64,000 nt of DNA from Cryptomeria japonica (taxonomy: Eukaryota; Streptophyta; Pinopsida; Cupressales; Cupressaceae), in contig NC_081408.1 of NCBI RefSeq assembly GCF_030272615.1, positions 403,489,389 to 403,553,388 on the forward strand, given 5' to 3'. Of this stretch, positions 21,991 through 34,123 are shown piece after piece. Each line of letters starts with the position of its first letter. Positions within the stretch are counted from its first letter, which is position 1. The notes beneath the pieces are model-generated. The model searched no databases and had not been told where the DNA came from. It saw nothing but the letters and a program-made list of their open reading frames with translations. A program made the translations under genes and the position numbers.

Positions 21991-23720
21991 GTTGACTATT
22001 TCTATGTCAACTTAGCTATAGATCAGGCCTAAAATATTTTTGCATAACTTGTGTGTTATGTGCACCGTGTTAGTTGCATCATGTTATGTGCATCTATGTC
22101 TAACATGCCATGTTAGTCATCATAGTGGTGTAGCGCCAAGAAGGAGCCTTTTCATCTATTAGGGCTCCTAGTTCAATTTTTGAGTTGACCAGGTTGGCCG
22201 ATCAAATCACTTATCTTCCTACCGACTGAAGGGTCCCTTATCATTGGTGGGCCGGTCTTTGCATTTGTTTCTACCAGCTGGTAGTTGATGCCAACATGGT
22301 CAGCTACTCAAGACTTAGTGGGATGAGCTTCTCTCTCCCACCGAGTGTCGAGATCTTTTTGTGTGTGTCCCGATGGATGGGTGGTACTAACGTGGCTTAC
22401 TTGCAGGGGGTTGTTGTGTCCTATGTAGCTGGGCAGATCATGCTACTCGGGACTCGGCGGGGTGAAGTTCTTGATCGACCCAAGTGTCAAGCTCATCGAG
22501 CTCTCTCTGTTTGATGTCGATGTGGATGCAGTGGGGTATGGATGACGTGTCGAGTTATTTTGATGGCTGTGTGTCTAATGACTTGGTGCTCACCTATGCT
22601 TGTGGGGTCCATTTTCTCATCCGATGGTGATCATAGCCCCATGGCCTCCCTTCCTCTGACAACTTTTTCCCCCATAGAGGCACGTTGGTCATTAGATTTT
22701 CTTGGGCCTGCGTTGAGTTTGGTGGGGTTGACGGTTTGCATGGCATGCTCATTGGGCATGGATTTTCACTTAAGGCTTCAATCAGACATCTACGAATTAA
22801 TCTTTTGTTGGGCCTTGTGGGCATGCATATGGCGAGATCTCATGCGTCCATTTGCATGCAAGATCTCCTAATTGACGGCTAGCATTTGAACCTATAGTGT
22901 CCGCTAGAATTTAATTCCCTGCAGTGGTGGTTGTCGACCCGAGGGTCAAGGCCATTCTTCTATCTCAGTCAGCACCCGACCTCTGATTCTTTTTTGCATT
23001 CAACCACTAGGATGTTTGCCATTACTCCAAACATGACCCTGCAGGCTGATTTTGATGTTGTCCATGCTCTTTTAGTGCATAATGATGACTTTTTACTCCT
23101 GTAGCTGGCATCTTAGTGCATCATTCGTAGAGATTTCCCCATTTTGCAGGGATATTTTGCTTTTATTTAGGATGATGGAGTTTTCTTAGACTGTACTCAC
23201 ACGCCATCAAATCATTCTCTGATCTGATATTCCTTCTGATGTTTTTATAACCTAACCCTAGGTGAGGGTTAGGGTTTCTAGTCGAGTTTATTTTGAGTTA
23301 TTCCTTAACTCTAAAGGAAAATTTTGTATCTCCTCTCAGGATCTTCTTTTATTTCTTATCAGTTGAATACATGTTTTTACTGATTTGTAAAGTGGCCTTG
23401 CCTTCATATGAATAAATTTTCCTATCTTGCCTTCTTTCAGTTTTCACAAATTGTGTAATCCTTTAGTTTCTTGTGTGAATGCATCCTCTTTGGTTGTCTT
23501 AGGTCATATGTGACTGTGTTATTCTCCTCTTGGAATGTCATTTGTGAACTAAGTGTAGTTCCTCTTGCCATCCACAAGAATCCTAACCTTCATATTTCCT
23601 TAGGGCCCTAATTTGGATTTTGTGCATATCTGAGGTAGTTCTATTAATATTTTGTGCATATCTGAGGTAGTTCTATTAATATTTTGTGTATTCATAGGTA
23701 GGAAGATTAGAAATTCAATC
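21991..23720 (+). repeat. Probable 3' LTR of B (right edge not determined)
   Basis: It begins TGTTGACTATTTC after the integrase and its 3' untranslated stretch. It has no credible coding frame, a TTTTTATAA at 23242-23250, and a telomere-like palindrome (CTAACCCTA-GGTG-AGGGTTAGGG) at 23249-23277. No partner LTR exists in the window, so the end near 23720 is only approximate. Confidence 0.45.
23617..23688. repeat. Tandem duplication of 32 bp
   Basis: Units 23617-23648 and 23649-23680 are identical; a third starts at 23681 (ATTTTGTG) and breaks off. The core word is CATATCTGAGGTAGTTC. Confidence 0.9.
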
Positions 23721-24361
23721 TAGGTGTGAAATTTTTTCCCCTTTCAAGCATTCCTCCTTCTCCCCTTTTCCCTCACCAAATAATTAGATTAGGTCCTATT
23801 ACACTCAAAATGAAGAGGAAGCCAACCTTCTCTAGAGAAAACCTCACTTTTGCAAGTCCCGCACTTGGGAGGTTGTTTCCATGTTTTTCAAGGTTGATTA
23901 TCAGAGGTTGTAACTTTTGTGAGAACGGGAAATTTAAGGTGTCTATATTTTGCCCCTCTTTGAGATAATACAATTTGGAGCACTGCTTCAAAGAAAAAAT
24001 GTTAAATATTTTGCCCCAGTATGTCAAGGAATGGAAGTAGGTTGCCCCCTCAAGAGATTTGTGTGCGTTAAAGACATGAATGATCTTTGAAAAGAAGAAG
24101 AAGAATGTTAAATTAATGATGAAAGTTGATGAAATAGAAGAAGAATGGTTAGTAAGAAGTGAAGAATGTTAGTTTATGATAGACAAGGGTTGATCGATAT
24201 TAGATATAGGTAAGCATGATTGATCAAATAGAATAGATAGCATGAGACTAATTGATTGATTGGATTGGTTGTATTTATTGTTTGATTGGATTAATTGAAT
24301 GATTGACTGGATTAATCAGATTGATTGGTTGATAGAATAGTCTTGAGCTTTTATTGTGCTT
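23721..24361. other. Unassigned stretch with GATT-rich simple sequence
   Basis: No gene seen. From about 24060 it is GAA- and GATT-rich simple sequence, ending with repeated GATTGATTGGATT words at about 24250-24340 just before C. Confidence 0.5.
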
Positions 24362-24366
24362 TCACC

Positions 24367-24917
24367 TGTTAGTGTAGGTTTTTAATATTTATTTTTCCTT
24401 CTCATTATTAAGCATACTTAGGTTATATTAGGATGGTTTATGTGAGGACACATGGCATAGTCCTACATTCACATGTGTCATTCACACCCACATTTGGGTG
24501 GTTGAATGTCACACCCTCTTTTGGAGTCATTTTCCACCTCCCCATAACCATTTGTTTGTCCCTACCCGAGTTGGTTTGCCATAAGTTTGGCATTTTTCAA
24601 GTAGGCATAACCCCCACCTAATTTGGTTTTTTGGGATTTATTATCCCTCTTGGAATTGTATGCTCATATTTTTTTATATAATCAACATTCACCTCTCCCT
24701 TATGAGCTAATTCAGAGCTAACTCGGATGAGTTCATATCAACTTAGTCAGTACAAGTTAGTGTTGATCCATATTATATCTTTTGGAGTGTGATAATATCA
24801 TCATTCTTTTATTGCACCATATTTCAACATTTCATCCTCTTTGTTGCTCTCGTGTAGAAGGTTGATCTTGGTTTTGCAGGTGATCCTGGGAGATCGAGTC
24901 CATCAGTGACTTTGACA
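24367..24917 (+). repeat. 5' LTR of C
   Basis: TGTTAGTG to TTTGACA, same length as the 3' copy. Confidence 0.92.
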
Positions 24918-24929
24918 TGGTATCAGAGC
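24918..24929 (+). promoter_or_regulatory. Primer-binding site of C
   Basis: TGGTATCAGAGC directly after the LTR terminal CA. Confidence 0.92.
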
Positions 24930-26300
24930 TTCCAAATCTGCAAGCCCCTTCTCGAATTTGGGAGAATTTTAGCACTGAACTTTTGTTGGGTGCATCTTTA
25001 GTCAAAAATGACATCATGATCAAGTCCATAAGGCTGAACAAACAAGTTTTGATATAAAATACTCCATTTCTTGGTGAAAATCAAATTTAAGGTCCCACCT
25101 GCCAAATATGAGAAAAAAAAATTATTAAAATTTTATTTTTTTGCCTGTTAAATAAAAATTTGTGGGGCACCTTTTTTTATTGATATTGAAAAAAACAAAA
25201 AAAACAAAAAAAAAATCATTATAATTTTTTTTTAAAACTATAAAAGATTTTTTTGAAAATAATTTGAATTTTTTTTTTTTTTTAATTAAAAATAAAAATA
25301 AAAGTCAAAAGGGTATTGACAGGGTACCCTACCCCTGTCGTCCCCCTACTTCTACGAAGGTATCGCAGGGTACTGCGGCACAGAGGCACCACAACCCCTC
25401 GGCCCCTGTGTAGGCGTGGGAGCTTGTGGGCCTCACACGGCCTTTAAAGGCCACGAGACCCCTTTCCACAGGGTGTGGGGTGAGACGTAAGCCCCCCACT
25501 ATATATTTTTTTATTTAATTTAAAAAAAAACAAAAAAAATCCTACTCCTTTTTGCACTTGCCTCGACCTGTGAGCCCATGTTTTCTCCAATGACCCCGAC
25601 CTTCATGCCAATTCTGAAGGATTTTTAGTAGTATTGCTAAGTTTAGTAAGTTGATTGATAGTTTCTTTAATCTGAAGGAGTCCTATTTTTTATCTGAAAG
25701 TTTCTAAAGTTGGCCAATTTTTTAAAACCGACAAGTAAATACTTGAAAAACCTCCAAATTTGGCTGCATTTCAAATTTAGTTGTAGTCATCTAAGTTTGT
25801 CAGAGATTTTTTTTAAAATGTGTACCCCTCACCATTTTACTTTTGAATTTTGCACCTCAACTTCAGAAGGCAATATCTCAATCATCTGGGCTTCATTTTG
25901 TGAGCATTTTTTTAATTTAGGGTATAATTTCATAGGCTTTACATTGGTAGAATCATTTTTTGCTCAAGTAATCCATATTTTCCAGAAATTAAGTTTTCTC
26001 AACAAATCTAAAGGATAATCTCAGTTTTTCCAACTTCAAACATACATAACTTTCACATATGACCTCGAATCGAGGTGATTCTCTTTTTGAAAGTTAATAT
26101 TTTTCCAAGAACTATCTATTGGTGCTATTTTGAGGTTTTATTTATGACATTATATTGTAATTTTATTATTTGGGTCCAATTTTGGACATTGTAACTCTGG
26201 AAATCAACTCCAACATTGTAAACGCACTGATTTATAAGGTGCCACCATCATATTTGTTTGGGGGGGATCATTGATTGAATGAAAAGGGGGGGGGTCTCTC
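24930..26300 (+). other. Long leader of C with AT-rich tracts and a GC-rich island
   Basis: About 1.4 kb without a credible gene between PBS and Gag. A/T homopolymer-rich stretches (25090-25310 and 25500-25545) flank a GC-rich block at about 25318-25500 that contains CAGGGTACCCTACCCCTG and GGCCTTTAAAGGCC, both palindromic. Confidence 0.6.
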
Positions 26301-27182
26301 TTGGTGTTTTTGTTTTTGATATACCTGCTTGTGCTCCTTCATTTTTTAGTTATGGGTTCTCCTAAATTTCCACATAATTATGCAACTTGGAAAGTTAATG
26401 CATGGAGTAAAATATTGGAAAAAGGCCTAAATCATTATGTTGATGGCACAATTTCAGAACCCACATATTTTAATGATTCTAATATGAAAATGGAATGGCT
26501 CATCAAAATTTCTATGGCTCTTGGAATATTGAGAAAATATACATCTCCTGATCTTATCTTTCACATTGATAAGTGTAAGACAATCAAGGAATCTTGAGAT
26601 AAACTTGACAAATTATATGGTCAAGTTGATAAGATTAGAGGTTACACACTTGAAAGTGATCTCTTAAATCTAGATCCTAAGAATTTTGATACAATCCAAG
26701 ACTATGCCACTAGAGAAAATGAGCTAAGAGCACAATGTAAAGACCGTGGCATTGAAAAGGAGGATACACAGTTGGTTTTCAACTTATTGTAAAAGCTTTC
26801 TTCTGAGTATGCATCATTTGTTTCTAGCTTCCAAACCCATTGGATGATAATGGGTAGTGCTTACATTACAGCTTCATTTGATTCATTTACAAAATTATTG
26901 ATACTTGAGCAATCAAAGTTGATCACCATTGGGATTCTTAATCCATCTACGCCACATGCTTTGGTGGCTAAACAAAGGAATCTAGAAAAGGATTCTAACA
27001 AGAAACATAAGCAATCAAAACCAAAGCCACATAAAGATCAAGCATAGAATAATTCATCTAAGAAGAAGAGGGTTACTTGCACATATTGCAAGAGGGTTGG
27101 ACATGAAGAACATTCTTGTTATAAGAAGAATATTGATGAACTAAAATATTATCTTAAGAACAACATTGATTTTCCTTCTAGA
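26301..27182 (+). pseudogene. Gag of Copia element C
   Basis: One frame throughout, with stops. It starts near 26350 with MGSPKFPHNYATWKVNAW, a typical UBN2-type capsid start, and continues through SLLNLDPKNFD-like and ENELRAQ segments. A CCHC zinc knuckle CTYCKRVGHEEHSC lies at 27078-27119. Stops are at about 26595, 26790 and 27045. Gag packages the element RNA; this copy is dead but its order is clear. Confidence 0.85.
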
Positions 27183-28082
27183 ATGTTTGAGTCAAATTCT
27201 TCTTCCAATTCAAAACAGTCAAGATCTACTAAGGTAAAAGGTCATGCGGGACTTTCTTCTGAAGTATCAAAGAATAAAGGTAAAGCTCTTTGTGCTTCTT
27301 CAAGTTATGAATTAGGTAGATGGCTCCTAGATTTTGGAGCTTCTCATCATATGGCTTCTACACAGTCTATATTCTCTTCCTTTGATCCTCGTGTTATGTC
27401 ACCTATTCTAATGGGCAACAACACTTATATGAGTGTGATTGGGAGAGGTTTTTATTGATATTGGGGATGAAAACTTCCATGATGTTTTGTGCATACCTCG
27501 TCTATCAAACAATCTTCTTTGCATCTATCAAATTACACATGGTGGGGTAGGGAAGACTTTGGAGTCACACCTGATTGAGTCATCATTTGGGACTCGGAAA
27601 TCAGAGGGATAATTTCTACTAGGATGCTTGATCATGCATCTTGGTTATATATCTTTTTAGAATTTGCACCTGGTGATGGTTCTGATCCTTTGGTTGTTAA
27701 TCACACTCCTAGTGTGAGTTACATTGATTATGAGGAGAAATTTCGGTACTTTAATCTAGGTATTCTGACATCAGATCCAATTCTTGAACCTTGCATTCCT
27801 TCTCCTTTGTTGACTGTTGCTTCTAATGATACTTGTGTTGCTACATCCATGGTTACTTGTGATTCAGTGTTGCAAGATATACATTGTCTTCTAGACATAG
27901 CTACATGGGATGACTACTTGACAGATGTTTCAAGTTTGTTCATGGAGTCTCATCTTACAGACTTGGAGGACACTGTTGAGTACATACATCGTCTCTTTGA
28001 TGAAGTCACTTTGTCTTCTTCATATGTTGAGAGGGAACCTTTTGACCCTCTTGTTCTTTACCCACATGATCATTCTTCATAG
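27183..28082 (+). pseudogene. Protease and pre-integrase remnant of C followed by acidic tail
   Basis: WLLDFGASHHM at about 27321 is the Copia protease active-site block, with the usual Ser of DSG replaced by Phe (Asp codon at 27330). After a frame change comes DVLCIPRLSNNLLCIYQIT, the pre-integrase hallmark. Then HASWLYIFLEFAPGDG leads into an Asp/Glu-rich segment (27750-28082) with no integrase core. The join suggests an internal deletion inherited by the family or private to this copy. Confidence 0.75.
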
Positions 28083-28712
28083 GTTGACATGACTGTGGCC
28101 ACTATTGAACAAAATTTGGAGGAGGAACCTTTGTCTTTAGAGGAGATACCTTTGTCTCTAAATTTTGTTCTACATCCATCTCCACAAGGTTCTAGATTGG
28201 CATCTTCTACAGTGTGACCTAGAACACTTGGTTTGATGATGATAACTTTTGGCATCGACATAGAGACACCTGAGAAGAGTTTAGAGACATCATACATCTT
28301 TATCATTCTTCCTACATATTCCTTTCAAGAATGGGAAGATGATCTTCATGCACCTTTGGTTTTGTTTCTTCCTAAGGGGAGAAACATTATTCAACGATCA
28401 TCGTCCATCATCTACATCCAGTTTCAAGCATCAATCATTGGTACAGTTTACTACTTTTGGAAAGGCTACATAGTCTTTCTTATCCTTTCTACTTCAAAGA
28501 GGGCTTCTTCCTTGCATGGGATTATTTCTTGTGTTAGGAAATTTGTTTTCTTTTATCTCTTTTGGGGAGGAGTTTTGTCCCACTGGGTTTTCTCTTTTTC
28601 TCCATTTGTGAGAGATTGTTTTGTACATGGGTACCTAACATGGCCTTGTAGCCGAGACCCATCTTTGCATTGTTTTATCTTTTCACCCACCCAAGCTATC
28701 CTTAAGGGGGGG
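28083..28712 (+). other. 3' untranslated part of C with polypurine tract
   Basis: No convincing gene; an open frame at 28233-28784 runs into D and lacks any recognisable domain. The tract AAGGGGGGG at 28704-28712 is the polypurine tract that primes plus-strand DNA. Confidence 0.65.
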
Positions 28713-28714
28713 TG

Positions 28715-31052
28715 TGTTCTCAAAAAAGAGAAAACCCAAGTTCACCTACAATTTACCTATGAAGTAGCCAATTTCAATCAATGAAATACTTTAGGGCTTG
28801 GGACAACATAATAAGGATAAAAATCCTTTTACTCTTTAGGCTCTGCAAAACCTAGGTGGGTATACCTTTGATGCATACAATTAGACCAATGACACACAAG
28901 ACAACATCAATAGAAGCAAATAGATCTCATTAAATGTTCAAAGATAAGGAGGGTACTGTAGATAGGCTAGATCTACATTGACAACTCAACAGGTTTGATC
29001 ATGAGATAAGTGTAACCAATTCCACAAAACAGAAAAGAAAGATATTATGATTTGATTCTTTTAAAATGTTGCAAGTAACCTCTAACTGTAACAAATTAGT
29101 GCCTCAATCTGGGCATAGAGTCAATACAAATAGCCACAAATGAAATCCAAGCTACAAATCAAATCTACTGAAAAATATCCCTATATTAATGCCTGCCATT
29201 AATACATTCTAAACTCAAACAGAGGATCATACATATCCAAATATTAATTCAGAATTCACAATTTCTGCTCATCAAATTTAAATCCTTTTTGTAAAGGATA
29301 CCTAAGAACATGAATTACGCTCTCTCATGGGAGGATAAACCCAAACTCCCTTGAAGTCTAGATTTATTGAATTTGAAAAAATGCCTGAAGACAATCCAAA
29401 CTGCATATATGCCTTACATATATGTGACCTGCAACTAAGAATTTACAGCTAAATGCATATATTTAATGACAGAAGAATGAGGACATTCAACAATTACAAC
29501 CCAAAAAATTAAATGCATAGGACTGGAAACCCCTCTTGGAAATCTCGCTTCAAGAATTTCTTAAAAATTGGAACCCTTACAAATGAGAAGAATTCAGAAT
29601 AAGAAGGAAGAGAAGAATTCTAGATTCCATCTATCAGTGACAAGTGTCCCACTCCTTCTGAAAATATTCTTTCCATCACCCCTGTGGAAACTGTTCTCTA
29701 TATATTTGACAAGTTTTAAAACTGATAGCAAAAACAAACTTCTCATCTTGCGAGCTTTCTAACGGTATATCACACTTGTATATTCAGGTAAAAATAACCT
29801 GTCTAGTGAATTAAGCTCGGATGCCTTTCTACACAACCAATCATTTGAATTTTTGAATTTTTAAAAATGGTTGGAACTATATATTTAACCTTGATTTATT
29901 CCCTTTCCTCCTTTTGTGCTCTGCCACATGGCACCCCCTGATTGGCTCCGGAGTCCTTGCCCTACCACCTTAGCACAACCTCACTAACCGCTAGAATGAA
30001 GCTCTTCTTTGTCCCTGGGTCGCGATGGATATTCTAACGAGCAGTTTCCCATCGCAACCTAGCGACCACCATTGGATCAAAATTGATCTGCTTGACCGTT
30101 ATCTCACCTAAGATGCTCTCCTATCAGGTCCCACCATTTGGTTGCCATGTCGCAGTGGTTAACCGACGAGCGGTTTCCCATCGTGGTGTAGTGACAGCCG
30201 TTGGATCTTTTCGCTCGACCATCATATCTACTCAACTTGCTCGGCCTTTTACCTCTTTGTTCATCCATTCCATGGGTCACTTCCTGATTTGTTCGCGCAT
30301 CTGACGGTCTTGCCACTTGGACCCGCCACCTAGACCTAGGCCCACCTTGTCGCCAAGTCACGATGGATAACATTTCGAGCACTTCACAACCGCAATACAA
30401 CGACAACTGTTGATAGTCCCAAAATTTTACTCCACCGTTGATCTTCCTCGGATCTGTCGTTGGATCTTCTCGATTTGCATGACCCTTAGCATCTTCTCAC
30501 CAACCTATCCCAAAATTTGGACACCTTGAGATGCGCATGCACATGGGGTCCACTGGGCCACTAGCCACCTCTTTCCAAAATCCCTTAAGCTTTGATACTA
30601 TAGAAGTGTGGGGCTTTTAGTTTGGATACAAAAATTGCCCTTCCCACAACCAATCTGGGATAAAGGCATTATGCCTGGTTTTACACATTTGCTTGGAGTT
30701 TCAAATGCCCATTGCCACATGGAGGAGGGAGATACACCTGCCAAATTTCCTTAGCTTGGAAGCTTTCTGATGTCTTTTACTTAGCTACGCGACCCAGAAG
30801 ATTTGGCTTACACCTTCTAATTGCATTTGTTAAAAAGTTCCCATGCCTCTTCATCATCCATGTTCCTCTGCACAACAGGGAGGATTTGGTAAAGGTCATG
30901 GGCATTAGGCTTAAGTCTTGCCATTGGCATTTGCCTAAGAGTTTCAAATGTCTTCACTTTTTACAGGCACATGAGGGGAGAATGTTGGCTTCATTTTACC
31001 CTTCTTTGAAAATGGGCCTATCAAATTGACTCAAATTTTATGAGTCCCAACA
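28715..31052 (-). repeat. 3' LTR of D
   Basis: Plus strand TGTTCTCAAAAAAG to GAGTCCCAACA. U5 motif at 28831-28867. Confidence 0.92.
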
Positions 31053-31071
31053 GTGGTTCTGACTGGGGATG
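31053..31071 (-). promoter_or_regulatory. 3'-terminal primer-site-like motif of D
   Basis: Plus-strand GTGGTTCTGACTGGGGATG immediately next to the LTR, as in A and E. Confidence 0.65.
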
Positions 31072-31263
31072 GTTGATTGCAAGATCAATACAAGAATTCA
31101 GAATCTATGGTATAGCAGACCACCTAAAAACAAATCACTTCTCTTCTTTTAAAATCTTCAATGAGATTCACCCTCCAAAACAGGGGCTCCTTATTCTACT
31201 CGAACAACAGGGTATTTTATTGAAAACAGACCTACAACTGATTATAACTTGGCCCAAACAATC

Positions 31264-33437
31264 TCAACATTTACCTCTATAAAAAATCTGACTCTCATCA
31301 CCTAATATCATGATCCAAACAAAGTCACCCTTTAACAACAACTGAGCATAATCCTTATGATTAACCCCTTCCATCATATTACTATAATAACTGGTGTGCA
31401 TGCCTTTTGCCTGATTTGGAAGTTTATAGCCACACACTACTTTAACAAAAGTAAAATCATGAGACCAATCACTGTAGAGGCCTTCCCACAAGCTGCCATA
31501 CATTTCACTATCCCAATCAACTCTATCCTTTGCAAGGGTATCATCATGCTGAATTTCAAAAAGAACACATTCATTTTCAACATTGCAGTTTTCATCAGCA
31601 CTCACTTCATTATCATCTGAATTCATAGAATGAGGGACATTAATAACCAATTGATATAACCAAGGAACATAAACATTATGGTTGAGATATGGTACTTCAC
31701 TATGCTAACCACACTTTATATTATCCTTGTTCATCAAACTCAATACATCAACATTCTCAATATCCCAATCACGGAAAAGAATGCATAATTCTAGTTGAAG
31801 CAACAACTCAACCAAGTCTTTCTCATTCAGACTTACATCCACCTGAAAAAATTCCATTTGTGGTCTGAAATAATCATCACACAATCCATCCTCTTATCTT
31901 CATCATGAAATAACTTTTCACAACACATGCTATTGCTGCTGGCAACTTTATCAGCATAAAAAATTTATTCAGCACAAGGGGAAACTTCAGCATTTTCATC
32001 AATGACATTTGCACTATGAACATTTTTATCAAAGGAAAAGAACTCAATATCCTGTTCAAGCATGCCATGCACATTCACATCCTCTTCATAGTATGCCAAA
32101 CCTTGAAAACATTCAAATATAGGTGTATTTAAATCTGAAAATGAATCATTATCTGCACTTTCCAATATGTTTTTATCTTCAAAAATACTTTTATTTTCAG
32201 ATTCATGACTGAGATACATAACTTGATCTCCTCTTATATCATCTTCACAAGATGAATAATTAGAATTCTCATAAGTATCCTCAGCTGCATGACTGACATT
32301 GATTTGCTGATCATAAGAGAATAAATAAGTTGTATCAAGATCATTCCTATTCTGAAATTAATCTTCATTACTCATTTGTACATCTCCAAAGTGCTGAAAA
32401 TCAAACTCAATGTCCTCATAATCAACAGCATTTGGTGATACCTTAGTATTTGGTACTTCAACATCAAATACATTAGCAGCATGTAAAGACTGATGGTCAT
32501 CATCATCATTATTTTCATTATCATTATCCTTGGGAGATGCATGATTAACTTCATAATTTGCAGCCACATAATCAACATAACCGACATACAAATCAAATGG
32601 TTCATATCCTTCATATATATCTATATCTTGATAGGGAATGTTTTGCCTAGCTTCACATTTCCTTTCACCATTGAAGATGTTTTGACAAAAAGCAGCAGCA
32701 GACGAAAATCTCTTTGAGATCCCAAATTTTAAATTGTTTTCAATGTCCCTAGCTATGTTAAAAGCTTCATGCAAAGTTTTGGGTTCCTTGTCTCTTAATA
32801 AGAAACCCATCTTCTTGTCAAAAGCACTCATGTAGATCTCCAAGCATGCTCCATCACTAAACTCATACTTGGTGGAAATTTTAGACAATGTTTGTGAAAA
32901 CCTGATATTAAATGCCGGTACCAATTCATCTTCCCTGATTTGTATGTACATGAATCCTCTCAGCATATCATATTCAGTCACCTTTTCATCAAATTGGGCC
33001 ATAAAGTTAGTTGTTAATTCATCCCATGAGGAAATACAATTTGCTGGCAAAAAAGAGAACCAATCCCTTGCATCCTCTTTCAGTGACTAGATAAATAATT
33101 TCATGCACACATCTTCTTGACAAACATCAAAATCTCCCATCAAGTCTGAAAATCTTTTCAAATGTAGATGTGTTGATTCTGATTTCTTCCCATTGAATAT
33201 TGGCAAATGCTTTCTAATTTATGTGGGTGTAAGATTTGGGTAACCCGAAATACCTTCAAAGTTTAGAGCAGCATAGTAGTTCATTTTGAAACTTCTCTTA
33301 TAACATGGTTGTAACATTTCACTAGGCATGGCTATATGTGGAAGTGTACAAGGCTGAAAAACTTCGCTACACATTTCTACTCGCTTCCACAAATAATTGT
33401 ACAACCTTGTGTAGAATAATGGAAAAAAAAAACTCAA
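31264..33437 (-). pseudogene. Gag-like protein of D with acidic tail
   Basis: The minus strand starts with the LNFEGISGYPN block (about 33290-33230), then the capsid-like part ISSWDELTTNFMAQF and LLRDKEPKTLHEAFNIARDI (33050-32700). A long Asp/Glu/Asn-rich tail with a poly-Asp run follows, and the C-terminal block ends with IFYRGKC at 31264. The frame is continuous from 33050 to 31965 with stops, then shifts. No zinc knuckle, protease or RT. It resembles A's Gag over most of its length. Confidence 0.75.
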
Positions 33438-34099
33438 GCATATATCATCATTTATATCTATTCATAACATTGCTTGACACAAAGTTTCTTCAAATTTGCA
33501 TTCTATAGCAGAACATATATGCTGAAAACTACAACAAAATAGATATGCAAATAGACTTATAATTCCTCTTTTTCCCTTTTTACTAGTGCTATTCACTTAA
33601 TGGGAAAACTATTTTACTCATTCAAATTTTCAGAAGAAAATATTTTTCACCGAAACTTCTGAAAGTACCCGAATATTTGCAGCTATAAGACTTGTAGTTC
33701 TGAACATTTATTCACATTTTCAACATGGTATTTTACCTCAAAGTTTCCACCTCCTTCATGGAGGAAAATATCTTCAATAAATTTATGGGATCTTCAATCT
33801 TGAAACTCCAAGCATCTGCTAAATCTTTGTTGTAAGTTCACCAAATCTCTTAAAACTTTCACAATAATGCACACTGGTGCAGAGATCTTTCATAGTCACC
33901 ACTCACTGCTGTGAGAATTTTTAAAATCATTTATAGAACATGAACAGATTTGGAATTACACAAAGATAAGAGGATAACAAATTTTCAACACTTTACTGAC
34001 TCTTTCCTCAAATGGACATGGCTGGACTAACTGGCTTTAATTGTTGATAGACAAAGAGTGTCTCAATTTGAATCCAATCAACACAAGTTGTAGCATATT

Positions 34100-34116
34100 C
34101 CACAGTAGAGTTGCCA
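34100..34116 (-). promoter_or_regulatory. Primer-binding site of D
   Basis: Minus-strand TGGCAACTCTACTGTGG, seven bases inside the LTR edge. It resembles the Arg-tRNA type site TGGCGACTC seen intact in J. Confidence 0.7.
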
Positions 34117-34123
34117 TTTTTGT

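Noticed and set aside
22296-22871. Several 60-110 codon frames within B's LTR as genes
   Set aside because: Overlapping frames on both strands in a GC-richer stretch, with no domain and no consistent frame.
28233-28784. Open frame of 183 codons at the 3' end of C as a gene
   Set aside because: It crosses the boundary into D, has no domain, and is hydrophobic in a way typical of T-rich non-coding sequence.
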